From Blattamonas nauphoetae (taxonomy: Eukaryota > Preaxostyla > Oxymonadida): a stretch of 25,034 nt of DNA. The position numbers and the translations under genes are program-made. The notes beneath the pieces were generated by a model that was given only the letters and a program-made list of their open reading frames with translations, searched no databases and was not told the DNA's origin. Location of the stretch: assembly GCA_033064195.1 (NCBI GenBank), contig JARBJD010000672.1, positions 1 to 25,034 of the forward strand. Reading direction: 5' to 3'. This document shows positions 8,594 to 16,500 of this stretch, in pieces. Each line of letters starts with the position of its first letter. Position 1 is the first letter of the stretch.

Positions 8594-9886
8594 ATGCCAA
8601 CAGTTGATTCAATATTCAAAAATGTTCCATCTTGGGAAGTAGCAAAGCAGAAGCGACATGCAACGAGGATTATTCAACAATGTTCAGAAGAGAATGGACT
8701 CAAGACAAATCTGCAACTCTACTCTCGCATTCTTCATCAGTATCAGTTTACACAACAGCAATTGTCAGATATAGCAAAACAAGATCGTGTTCTCAAGTTT
8801 GGGGGTAAGACATTATCTGAGTTATACAATTCGTACTTTGCTTTGTTTCGTGTCAATCATCCAGATCAAGTGTTTGAGGCAGATCTACGAAGAATGAGAA
8901 TGTTCAATCCAGCGCCAAGAATCAATGCGCCAGCTCCACGGATTCCAGAACGAATTGACTATCCATTCAAGTCGAAAACAATAGTGTTTCATCAGGTGAA
9001 TCCCACGATCCCAGTTCCAGATCAGAATACGTTTGTGACTGATCATAATCCAAAGAATCGATTGTTTCTTCAACGTCCGTCATTCTCTCCATATCGACAT
9101 TCATGGGAAATTGACATCATGGTTCTCAAGACTAATCCGCAATCAATTCCGCAGTACTATCTGGGGTGTGTGAACATTAATACCAAGTATCTTGTGATGA
9201 TCAAAATAGCGTCGAGGAATGATATAGTAATCCAAAATGCTCTGCTGCAATTGATTCAAACCGTAGAGGTTGATCACATTCGTGGAGATGCAGAATCGGG
9301 ATGGAATAACAATCGCATCAGAGATTTCCTCCAAAGGAATGACATTCAGTTCTTCTTTTCATCATCTCCATTCACTAATAAAAATAGAGTTGTTGATCGA
9401 ATGATTCGGACAATCAGAGATGCTTTTCGTGGTAATGTGACTCAGATGTGTGACAATAATGTTATGCAGCAGTTTGTGGATTATTACAATCTGACTCCTC
9501 ACAAGGCATTTCGAAATATTGTGACTCCAGTTGAGGTTGAAAGAGATGCTGAACTCGAATGGGCATATATCCAACGAAAGCAAGACAAATTGAAGCAGAT
9601 CAAGAGAACTCAGAACAGAAAAGGATTATGGGATTATCAACCAGGCAATGTGCTTCAGATTCATTTGGATTTGTCAAAGACTCAACACGCTTTCGAGAAA
9701 CGCAGACGACAGTTCAATAAATTAGCGACATTTCTGTCTTATGTCAATGGTAATGTTCGCTGTCAACTCCTTCAACCATATCAAGACATTCGTGTAGTCG
9801 ACATTCCTATTCACTTCACAGAAAAGATAGCAGATTCTGTCAATACACTAACGCCTCAGGTCAGGAATAAGTTCAATCTCCGTTGA
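8594..9886 (+). CDS. Retroviral-type (rve) integrase, copy A
   Basis: This 430-residue integrase has an N-terminal helical region with a motif FGGKTLSELY (69-78) also found in copy B. The RNase H-fold core begins at SWEID near 170. Acidic positions are D174, D232 (in GDAESGW) and D268 (in NRVVDR), with 35 residues between the last two. The C-terminal half carries the YYNLTPHKAF block (297-306) typical of rve integrases and a final SH3-like region beginning PGNVLQIHLD (350-359). Both copies have Asp at the third acidic position, so this is a lineage trait. Polinton integrases insert the linear element into the host chromosome and produce a short target duplication. It sits immediately downstream of the polymerase, as in element B. 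Confidence 0.9.
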   Translation: MPTVDSIFKNVPSWEVAKQKRHATRIIQQCSEENGLKTNLQLYSRILHQYQFTQQQLSDIAKQDRVLKFGGKTLSELYNSYFALFRVNHPDQVFEADLRRMRMFNPAPRINAPAPRIPERIDYPFKSKTIVFHQVNPTIPVPDQNTFVTDHNPKNRLFLQRPSFSPYRHSWEIDIMVLKTNPQSIPQYYLGCVNINTKYLVMIKIASRNDIVIQNALLQLIQTVEVDHIRGDAESGWNNNRIRDFLQRNDIQFFFSSSPFTNKNRVVDRMIRTIRDAFRGNVTQMCDNNVMQQFVDYYNLTPHKAFRNIVTPVEVERDAELEWAYIQRKQDKLKQIKRTQNRKGLWDYQPGNVLQIHLDLSKTQHAFEKRRRQFNKLATFLSYVNGNVRCQLLQPYQDIRVVDIPIHFTEKIADSVNTLTPQVRNKFNLR

Positions 9887-9932
9887 AAAATAGATGGTGT
9901 GATTCATATTTTTGACTTCATTCAATGGTTGT

Positions 9933-10691
9933 TCATTTGTGAAGTCTAACTCCAAAATCCCACTGACGTGGTGTCACACCATACTGTTTTTTCTTGTACT
10001 TGTAGACGACTGGAGTATCGTCATTGATATACTCTGTGATCAGTTTGCATTTGGCAAATTTCATTTTTATCTTCAATTGTTTTCCTGGAGGTTGGAGAAT
10101 ATAACGTTTGAATCTTTCCTTTTCAACTAGAATGTCATTTTTTGATGCAAAGAATGCTAAAATCGATTCTGTTATTCCCTTTTGTGTCATCCATTCTGGA
10201 GGTACTGTTCTGACGTATTGTCTCCAAAGTGTGGCGCATTTTTCTTGGTTGTGAATGAAGAGTTCAGGATAAAAGGTCATCCATTCTGGTGGTTTATCGC
10301 TCAGCAAATCGGTTAGAAAAGTCCTGATTGTTAGACGTGATAAGTTCAAATCAATTCAGCTATTATGTCTCTCGGAATCGAATGGATCTCGAATACCAGG
10401 ATACCAAATTGGAGGACCAGATGATGGAAGAAGATCATGGTATTTTTCTTTATCGAATTTCATCCATATTGGAGGATCATCATCCACCCATTCTTTATAC
10501 CTTTTCCTCAATGTCTGTTCGTGAATAAACCTCAATTCTGGTCTCCACAATCCAAGCTTCATCATCAAAAAGTAATAATCAAAATGATAAGCCATGAGTC
10601 GTCTTTCTTCTCTGATTGGATGAGTGTATTCCAAAGCTTGTTCTAGTTCTTCAATGTATTCATTCATTCTTGATTCTCTAAAGGCTGTCAT
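9933..10691 (-). pseudogene. PPxWM-repeat protein region (broken), element A
   Basis: The minus strand encodes a protein region I do not recognise. It begins MTAFRESRMNEY, runs through a helical, charged part, and then carries four spaced copies of a proline-tryptophan motif: PPIWM, PPIWY, PPEWM and PPEWM. Spacing between copies varies from about 60 to 125 bases. The region between and after the copies is rich in aromatic and basic residues. Ordered Pro-Pro-Trp repeats suggest a peptide- or surface-binding protein, but no function is claimed. The start is supported by a T-rich box. The region is broken. It lies convergent to the integrase and is the last gene before the central repeat region; no counterpart is seen in element B. 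Confidence 0.5.
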
Positions 10692-10716
10692 TTATTAGAA
10701 ATTAAAAAGTTGTTAT
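10692..10716 (-). promoter_or_regulatory. T-rich upstream box of the PPxWM gene
   Basis: On the minus strand CTTTTTAATTTCTAATAA runs directly into the ATG. The layout matches the box before the structural candidate (TTTTATTTCTTATTAA). Confidence 0.45.
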
Positions 10717-10942
10717 ACCACTAGAAAGTTAACGTTTGTTTTTAGAAAATAAAAAATTCCAATAATGTCAAATCAAAAATGCAAATTCACAAGTGTCTCA
10801 GTTATTAATGATTATATACAATTCAACAAAAATCTCAGTCTCTTCTTTTTTCTTTATTTTTGATAAATCCAAGGATTATGAAGCTCATTAATGACTTCGT
10901 CAATGGCGCTCTCTTTCATTCTTGTTTCTCCATTCCAATTAC

Positions 10943-11420
10943 GTGCCCCAGGTGCCCCAGGTCGCATTTTTGAAATATTTGACGAATCTCATTAGCGCAA
11001 AGAATTAGTGATTGTTCTCCATTCCGATTAGGTGCCCCAGGTGCCCCAGGTCGATCGCCAAAAAAATTTCATTTGAGATTTCAAAAGTCCACGTACGATC
11101 ATTTTTGGGCATTCTTTTTCCGAGACAATTGAGAGCGTTCATTAATGCCAAGCAGTAGTGTCTATTCATCAATGCTAATAAGTGCCCCAGGTGCCCCAGG
11201 TCGCATTTTAGAAATATTTGACGAATCTCATTAGCGCAAAGAATTAGTGTCAATTTTCCATTCCGATTAGGTGCCCCAGGTGCCCCAGGTCGATCGCCTA
11301 AAAAATTTCATTTGAGATTTCAAAAGTCCACGTACGATCATTTTTGGGCATTCTTTTTCCGAGACAATTGAGAGCGTTCATTAATGCCAAGCAGTAGTGT
11401 CTATTCATCAAGGCTATTGA
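10943..11420 (+). repeat. 239-bp tandem repeat array, left arm (about 2 copies)
   Basis: The doublet GTGCCCCAGGTGCCCCAG followed by GTCG starts at 10943, 11032, 11182 and 11271. Spacings alternate 89, 150, 89, so the true unit is 239 bp and holds two different spacers. One spacer (after GTCGCATTTT) contains GACGAATCTCATTAGCGCAA. The other (after GTCGATCGCC) contains GTCCACGTACGATC and CCGAGACAATTG. Copies are nearly identical. The same unit returns inverted at about 12690-13275. Confidence 0.85.
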
Positions 11421-11560
11421 GTCACCAAGTCAATATTCATGAAACAGAGTTGTTTGATAGTCAGAGTAGCTCAGAAATGCCACCTCATAAATGATTTATT
11501 ACAATTTCACAACAACTTTCTTTAATTGACCTGGGTCATATCTCACTATTTGAGTCATCA

Positions 11561-12050
11561 TTAATGCCCTGTGACCCGAGTAAATCATTAAAAATTGTTC
11601 CATTAATATCAAATTCCAATTATTTAGTGAAGAATGTAATAGATCATCCGTGAGCATAGTTCAATAGTGACCTCACACTGACGGATCCATACAATAATTC
11701 TTGATCATTTAATGCCCTGTGACCCGAGTAAATCATTAAAAATTGTTCCATTAAAGTCAAATTCCAATTATTTTATAAAGAATGTAATATATCATCAGTG
11801 AGCCAACATCAGAGCATATCTCATGAAAGACAAAGTCAATATTCCTCATCTCTAATGCCCTGTGACCCGAGTAAATCACTAAAAATTGTTCCATCAAAGT
11901 CAAATTCCAATTATATTTTAGTGAAGAATGTAATAGATCATCAGTGAGCCAACAGAAGAGCACAATCCATGAAAGACAAAGTCAATATTCCTCATCTCTA
12001 ATGCCCTGTGACCCGAGTAAATCATTAAAAATTGTTCCATCAAAGTCCAA
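11561..12050 (+). repeat. 146-bp tandem repeat array (about 4 copies)
   Basis: The block TAATGCCCTGTGACCCGAG followed by TAAATCA.TAAAAATTGTTC starts near 11562, 11710, 11853 and 11999, giving periods of about 143-148 bases. Units also share AAAGTCAAATTCCAATTAT, GAAGAATGTAATA and ATCATCAGTGAGCCAAC. They are well preserved but not identical. This array lies between the two inverted 239-bp arrays and is unrelated to them in sequence, apart from a recurrent AATGCC. Confidence 0.8.
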
Positions 12051-12690
12051 ATCCACAAAAGATTCTTCTCAATGTAAATCCTCGCCAACAGCTAGAAATT
12101 CATTTATGACATCAAATAATGAAATATCATCGAAAATATCACTAACATTGAGGTTCTCAGCAACTTGGAAAAATCACTAATTTTGACCACCATTTTGCCT
12201 TAGATCACCCATAACTCCTTACAGAGATGTCAGATTCCAATAATTCTTGCACCAATGAATTCAGAAGATCAATATTGACTTTATCAGAACGAATGAAGAC
12301 GATCTGGAACACTTCACTTTTTTCGAACATTTCAGGTCCATAACCTTAGACCACAAAAATGAAATAATTCTAATGCCCAAGAAAAGAAGAAACAATCATT
12401 TATTTGTAATATACCATCAATGATAAACACTTATTTCCGGGAGACAGACGCGTTGGAGCAGTATTAAAAGAATCGAAAAATTAAGCTTAATTCCAAAGTA
12501 CTTTTCCAACTTTTTAATTTCTATATATAGGGAGCTCCAAAAATGTCAAAAACGACCATTGCCCAGAAAAACCTATAAACGTCAGTGATGCATGGGGATA
12601 GTGTCTACATCCTCCAGGTGCATTCTGAAGGGTCCTGCTCACTCGTAGAACTCTGGAGATAATGATCAAGGCATCAATGTTTTGAACTAA
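12050..12690. other. Gene-poor spacer inside the repeat region
   Basis: I see no credible coding region, tandem repeat or RNA gene. The stretch is AT-rich with a TATA-like CTATATATAG near 12521-12530 and scattered CATCAATG/CTAATG words shared with the neighbouring arrays. Confidence 0.4.
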
Positions 12691-13275
12691 TGTCAATCGT
12701 CTCGGAGAATCAATGCGGAAAAAAGATCGTACGTGGACTTTTCAAAAAAGAAATCCAAAAATTTTCTGACGATCGACCTGAGGCACCTGGGGCACTCAAT
12801 AGCATCGGAGAACAGCCACGACTTCCATTTGCTAGTGAGCACTTTCAATCGTCTCGGAAAAAGTAAGCCCAAAAAAGATCGTACGTGGACTTTCCAAAAC
12901 TGAAAAGAAAATTTTTTGGCGATCGACCTGGGGCACCTGGGGCACCTAATCGGAATGGAGATCAACGATGACATCTCTGCGCTAATGAGATTCGTCAAAT
13001 ATTTCTAAAATGCGACCTGGGGCACCTGGGGCACTCAATAGCACTGAAGATCATTACTGACTTCCATGCACAGGATATCACTTTCAATCGTCTCGGAAAA
13101 AGTAAGCCCAAAAAAGATCGTACGTGGACTTTCCAAAAATGAAAAGAAAATTTTTAGGCGATCGACCTGGGGCACCTGGGGCACCTAATCGGAATGGAGA
13201 TCAACGATGACATCTCTGCGCTAATGAGATTTCTCAAATATTTCAAAAATGCGACCTGGGGCACCTGGGGCACTC
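12690..13275 (-). repeat. 239-bp tandem repeat array, right arm (inverted, about 2.5 copies)
   Basis: CGACCTGGGGCACCTGGGGC occurs at 12924, 13013, 13163 and 13252, with a one-base variant at 12774. Spacings are 150, 89, 150, 89, the same alternation as the left arm read on the other strand. The spacer words GATCGTACGTGGAC and CAATCGTCTCGG are the complements of the left-arm spacers. Together the two arms form a large inverted repeat enclosing about 1.3 kb. Confidence 0.85.
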
Positions 13276-13423
13276 AATAGCAATAATGAATAATCAATAA
13301 TTCCTCGCACTAATGAGCTCTGTCAATTGTGTCAGATAATGACTCCATTTTGGACTACTGTCAATCGAGAACACACAAAATTATGGGTCTCAGAAAAAAT
13401 AAACGCAGAACTTTTTTATAAAT

Positions 13424-13448
13424 CGAATTTTTTATCTCCTTAGAAAGA
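13424..13448 (+). promoter_or_regulatory. T-rich upstream box of the prim-pol gene
   Basis: AATTTTTTATCTCCTTAG lies about 6 bases before the ATG at 13449 and is nearly the same as the box before the element A polymerase. Confidence 0.5.
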
Positions 13449-14756
13449 ATGGCACTACAAATTGTAAGATTTGAATTCAAGGAAAAAGATGCACAAATAA
13501 AGAACTCTCTCAAGGACGATTTCGAGAATGATTTCGACTCTGAAATTGAAGCATTGTTCAATAATCTTCCTGACGAAATTCATTCATTGTCTGATCGTTT
13601 GAGGCCTCACAAAGTACCATTGTTCGACTATAAGAAATACAACTATGGTATATCATCTGAGAGTGCTGGTCATAAACGAACAGGAACAGCAATAAACATT
13701 GCACACGTGACCAACCTAGCAGTCGTGGATATTGACATCTTGGATAAGGATGCTGATGAAGAAACCAAGAACCAAATCCGAACATCTGTGTTAAATGTAT
13801 TACCCAATGATGTCGGATTAGTAGTGACTGGATCAGGGGGTCTTCATATATACTGCGATATTAATGGCTACAAACTGGAGAAAAACTCAATGGTGAAGGT
13901 GAAGAAAACTGACCAATACGATGTGGATTTATTCGCCTGTGTAGACTCATCTCTGCGCTGGATAGTGCAACCGAAATCCAAAGTCCAAAGGAAAGTGGAA
14001 GGCACTAATAAAATCCAATCATACAAGACCATTAATGACTTTGACGAACTCTTCATCCTATCATCATTGTCAGATGTATTATCTAGTCTGGGTATTTCTT
14101 TAAAGCCCACTCCAACAGAGAAGAAGTCATCAGTGAAACCATCAGTGAACCAGACCAAAATTGAAAGTCCAATAGCTCCTTCTTTCGACGAGGATTCCAT
14201 TCAACAGTACACTTTAGCCCAAGCTGATTTAATCAGAAATGGACTGAAAGGACTAGTGATTCACAACGATTCTGGATCGAGATCAATTGAAGAGGAAGTC
14301 TCCTTGTTGCCATTATTTGCAGGCATTAATTCCTTAAGACACATCAATGGATTTACAGACGAGATGCTCGAACAAACATACAAAGACATCTATGACAATA
14401 ACACATTGACTGAGAATGCAGAGAAGAATTGGGAAGCTCAGAGAATACGCTACGCTTCGAATGTTACCCATCCTGGAGTCCTCATTAAAATCATTAGCAT
14501 CCATAATGAAAAGTACTATAATGATGAACTCCTTATTCCTCTCACTGACTACGATGTCTCTGATTTCTTTGACAGTCTTGAAGTTGATTCCAATGATGAA
14601 CCAGTCAATGATACTCTCTCCAATGAACCCACTAATGAGCAATCAATAACGAAGAATTCATTCGATGAAAAGATCGATCTGCTGTCTCCATTTGACTTCT
14701 CTACAATAAGGAAAAGGCAACAAACAAAGACTACAAATCAGAGACAGAAGTGCTAA
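13449..14756 (+). CDS. Archaeo-eukaryotic-type primase-polymerase (prim-pol)
   Basis: In this 435-residue protein, residues 60-180 carry the signature of AEP superfamily primases. Motif I is AVVDIDILD (91-99) with the metal-binding Asp pair. Motif II is TGSGGLHIYC (127-136), with the SGG.H pattern. A downstream DVDLF...SLRWIVQPKS (158-177) holds the third-motif position. Such prim-pols make primers and can extend them, usually beside an SF3 helicase as here. The region after about 220 is charged and Ser/Thr-rich, and its tail has repeated Asn-Asp-Glu-Pro runs encoded by AATGA-rich DNA like that in the downstream minisatellite. The ATG at 13449 is preceded by a clear T-rich box. The helicase gene follows closely on the same strand; whether the two were once a single polyprotein was not judged. 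Confidence 0.82.
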   Translation: MALQIVRFEFKEKDAQIKNSLKDDFENDFDSEIEALFNNLPDEIHSLSDRLRPHKVPLFDYKKYNYGISSESAGHKRTGTAINIAHVTNLAVVDIDILDKDADEETKNQIRTSVLNVLPNDVGLVVTGSGGLHIYCDINGYKLEKNSMVKVKKTDQYDVDLFACVDSSLRWIVQPKSKVQRKVEGTNKIQSYKTINDFDELFILSSLSDVLSSLGISLKPTPTEKKSSVKPSVNQTKIESPIAPSFDEDSIQQYTLAQADLIRNGLKGLVIHNDSGSRSIEEEVSLLPLFAGINSLRHINGFTDEMLEQTYKDIYDNNTLTENAEKNWEAQRIRYASNVTHPGVLIKIISIHNEKYYNDELLIPLTDYDVSDFFDSLEVDSNDEPVNDTLSNEPTNEQSITKNSFDEKIDLLSPFDFSTIRKRQQTKTTNQRQKC

Positions 14757-14806
14757 GAGATCTATTGAAAGTTCTTCGATGTATTGAAGTCTCATTGTAA
14801 TGCATT

Positions 14807-15991
14807 GTGAAAGAGTACAGTTCTCTTGATCTCTGCTATCGTGTCAATGTTCAGAAAGAAGGTAACGTCTTGAGATTATTGAAATCAATGAAAGTGACCA
14901 TTCCAAGCGAAGATCCAAAGAAGTGTAGAACGATCACGTGTCAATCAACATTCGAGAATAATCGCAATCTTTTCATGGTCAATGGCATTCGATTCATGAG
15001 CGATAATCCACAGATGTTCTCACTATTCCAAGGATACAAATATCCATTCGTTAGTGAGCCAAACACTGATCTGATTCAATCATTCTTAGATTTCACCAAA
15101 GAGATAATTTCAGACAAGAATGAAGAATTGTATAACTTCATTATCAACTGGATATCATTCGTGATTCAGAATCCTGGTCAGAAAACAGCGTCAGTCATTA
15201 TCTTGAAGGGAATGCAAGGAATTGGCAAAAATGTCTGGACTAATGTGCTCTGTGAAATAATGCGAGGATACTCTGCTCCAAATATCACTGACATTCAGGA
15301 ACTCTGCGGTACATTCAACACAGTGATTGAAGGCAAAATGCTGATCGTCTGTAATGAATTGAAGAACGCTGGTGAAGAAAGAATGTCGAACTTTGATGCC
15401 CTCAAATCAATAATTTCAGACACAAGCTTCAGAGCTAATGAAAAGGGAATCGCCCGTCGTGACGCTGAGAATGTTGCCAATCTGATCTTCTGCACAAACA
15501 ACGCATATCCAGTCAAGATTGAAGTCGATGATAGACGCAATTGTGTCTGCAAAGTCTCTAATAAACGCAAGGATGATGCCAACTATTTCCTAAACCTCAT
15601 CCGCTCCTTCACTCCTGATTTTTACTCGCACCTATTGACATACATCAATCAAAGACCCATCAATGACTTCAACCCAAGGCAATTACCAAACACTAATGCT
15701 AGATGTATTCTACAAGAAGTGTCTCGATCAGTAATAGGAGACTTCTGTCTACAGCACATCGATGAATTAGAACAAGGAATGCCATGTTCCTATGCCGCTG
15801 AACTAATGCCAGATCACTATAAGAAACTCAAGACATTCCAGATGGACCTCCACGAGCACTGCACTAGAAAAAAGGTCACTATAAATAAACAACGAATATG
15901 GTGCAATGTCATCGATCCCAAATATGCCGATCTACTAAAGAAATCCTCCATCAATGACCAAGACACTAATGACCTAGACACCAATGACTAA
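14807..15991 (+). CDS. Superfamily 3 (D5-like) replicative helicase
   Basis: This is an AAA+ helicase of the viral SF3/D5 type. Walker A is GMQGIGKN (135-142), Walker B is KMLIVCNEL (177-185), and motif C is NLIFCTNNAYP (225-235), followed by an Arg pair (DDRRN, 241-245) in the arginine-finger position. The upstream region LIQSFLDFTKEI...YNFIINWISFVIQNP is the usual helical lead-in of these helicases. They form hexameric rings that unwind DNA during viral replication and are generally linked to a prim-pol, which here is the preceding gene. The left limit of the coding region is uncertain, since no conventional start with the T-rich box is seen. The last residues (SINDQDTNDLDTND) come from ACTAATGAC-type repeats that continue into the minisatellite. 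Confidence 0.8.
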   Translation: MKEYSSLDLCYRVNVQKEGNVLRLLKSMKVTIPSEDPKKCRTITCQSTFENNRNLFMVNGIRFMSDNPQMFSLFQGYKYPFVSEPNTDLIQSFLDFTKEIISDKNEELYNFIINWISFVIQNPGQKTASVIILKGMQGIGKNVWTNVLCEIMRGYSAPNITDIQELCGTFNTVIEGKMLIVCNELKNAGEERMSNFDALKSIISDTSFRANEKGIARRDAENVANLIFCTNNAYPVKIEVDDRRNCVCKVSNKRKDDANYFLNLIRSFTPDFYSHLLTYINQRPINDFNPRQLPNTNARCILQEVSRSVIGDFCLQHIDELEQGMPCSYAAELMPDHYKKLKTFQMDLHEHCTRKKVTINKQRIWCNVIDPKYADLLKKSSINDQDTNDLDTND

Positions 15992-16500
15992 TCCACTAAT
16001 GTCTATATATTTTTGCCTATCCACAAACACCCCCATTTTCCATCAATGTCTCTTCACAAATACCTCTCCATCAACGCCCCATTCAACAATGCCTCATACA
16101 TCAATGACTCTCCACCAATACTATTCCATTAATGCCACTCTATATATTCTTATCAGTATTGCTATGTAATATCTCACTAATGTCTCATCATCAATGACTT
16201 CATCAATCACTCTCCACCATTATCCCTCCACCAATCACTCTCCACCAATCACTCTCCACCAATACCACACACCAATCACTCTCCACCAATATCTCTACAC
16301 CAATGCCTCTACACCAATGTCCCCCACTATCCACCTAATATCTCTTCACCAATCTCCATCCACCTATGCCCATACACCTATCTATATCCACCTATATCCC
16401 CACACCAACCTATTTCCACCTATCTCAATCATCCTTGACTTATCCATCTATGTCTTCACACTTATTGCCTCTCACCTCCCTATCCACTACCTCTTATCTC
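15946..16500. repeat. G-poor degenerate minisatellite
   Basis: Beginning inside the helicase tail, words such as CACTAATGAC, CATCAATGTC and CACCAATGACT recur every 10-30 bases. From about 16200 they give way to a roughly 14-base unit CACTCTCCACCAAT and decayed versions such as TATCCACCTAT. The plus strand is almost free of G between about 16200 and 16500. The array stops exactly where homology to the polymerase begins. Nothing in it looks coding. Confidence 0.75.

Larger units (their letters stand above)
1..10720. mobile_element. Polinton/Maverick-type element A (partial, runs off the left edge)
   Basis: The stretch carries the Polinton gene set: protein-primed family B polymerase, retroviral-type integrase and A32-like packaging ATPase, together with small conserved proteins that recur in element B. 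The left end lies outside the window. The right end is placed just beyond the PPxWM gene, but the 239-bp repeat array that follows could be this element's terminal repeat, so the boundary is uncertain. No major capsid protein or protease is seen here. The element is a fossil with roughly two or three breaks in the visible part. Most genes remain long and open, which suggests it is fairly young. Family assignment is secure; host and exact ends are inference. Confidence 0.85.
10720..16500. mobile_element. Central prim-pol/SF3 helicase module with inverted repeat arrays (possible third element)
   Basis: Between the last gene of element A and the abrupt start of the element B polymerase lies a module with its own logic. 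It has a 239-bp tandem array, a 146-bp tandem array, the 239-bp array again inverted, then a primase-polymerase gene, a helicase gene and a minisatellite. Prim-pol plus SF3 helicase is a replication pair known from virophages, transpovirons and plasmids; Polintons normally rely on protein-primed PolB alone. It could be a separate inserted replicon, or an unusual part of element B, with the arrays being terminal repeats of A and B facing each other. Boundaries are approximate. As virus-like DNA it is treated as a fossil; intactness was not assessed in detail. Confidence 0.5.

Noticed and set aside
12693-12998. Minus-strand reading frame of about 100 residues with RCPRCPRS-type repeats
   Set aside because: It is only a translation of the GGGGCACCTGG doublets in the repeat array; no start box and no relative elsewhere.
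10943-13275. CRISPR-like array
   Set aside because: Units are 239 and 146 bp with conserved spacers, the setting is a eukaryotic mobile element, and no cas genes are present.
10943-13275. Pair of retroviral long terminal repeats
   Set aside because: The arrays are inverted relative to each other and internally tandem, and no reverse transcriptase or gag is present.
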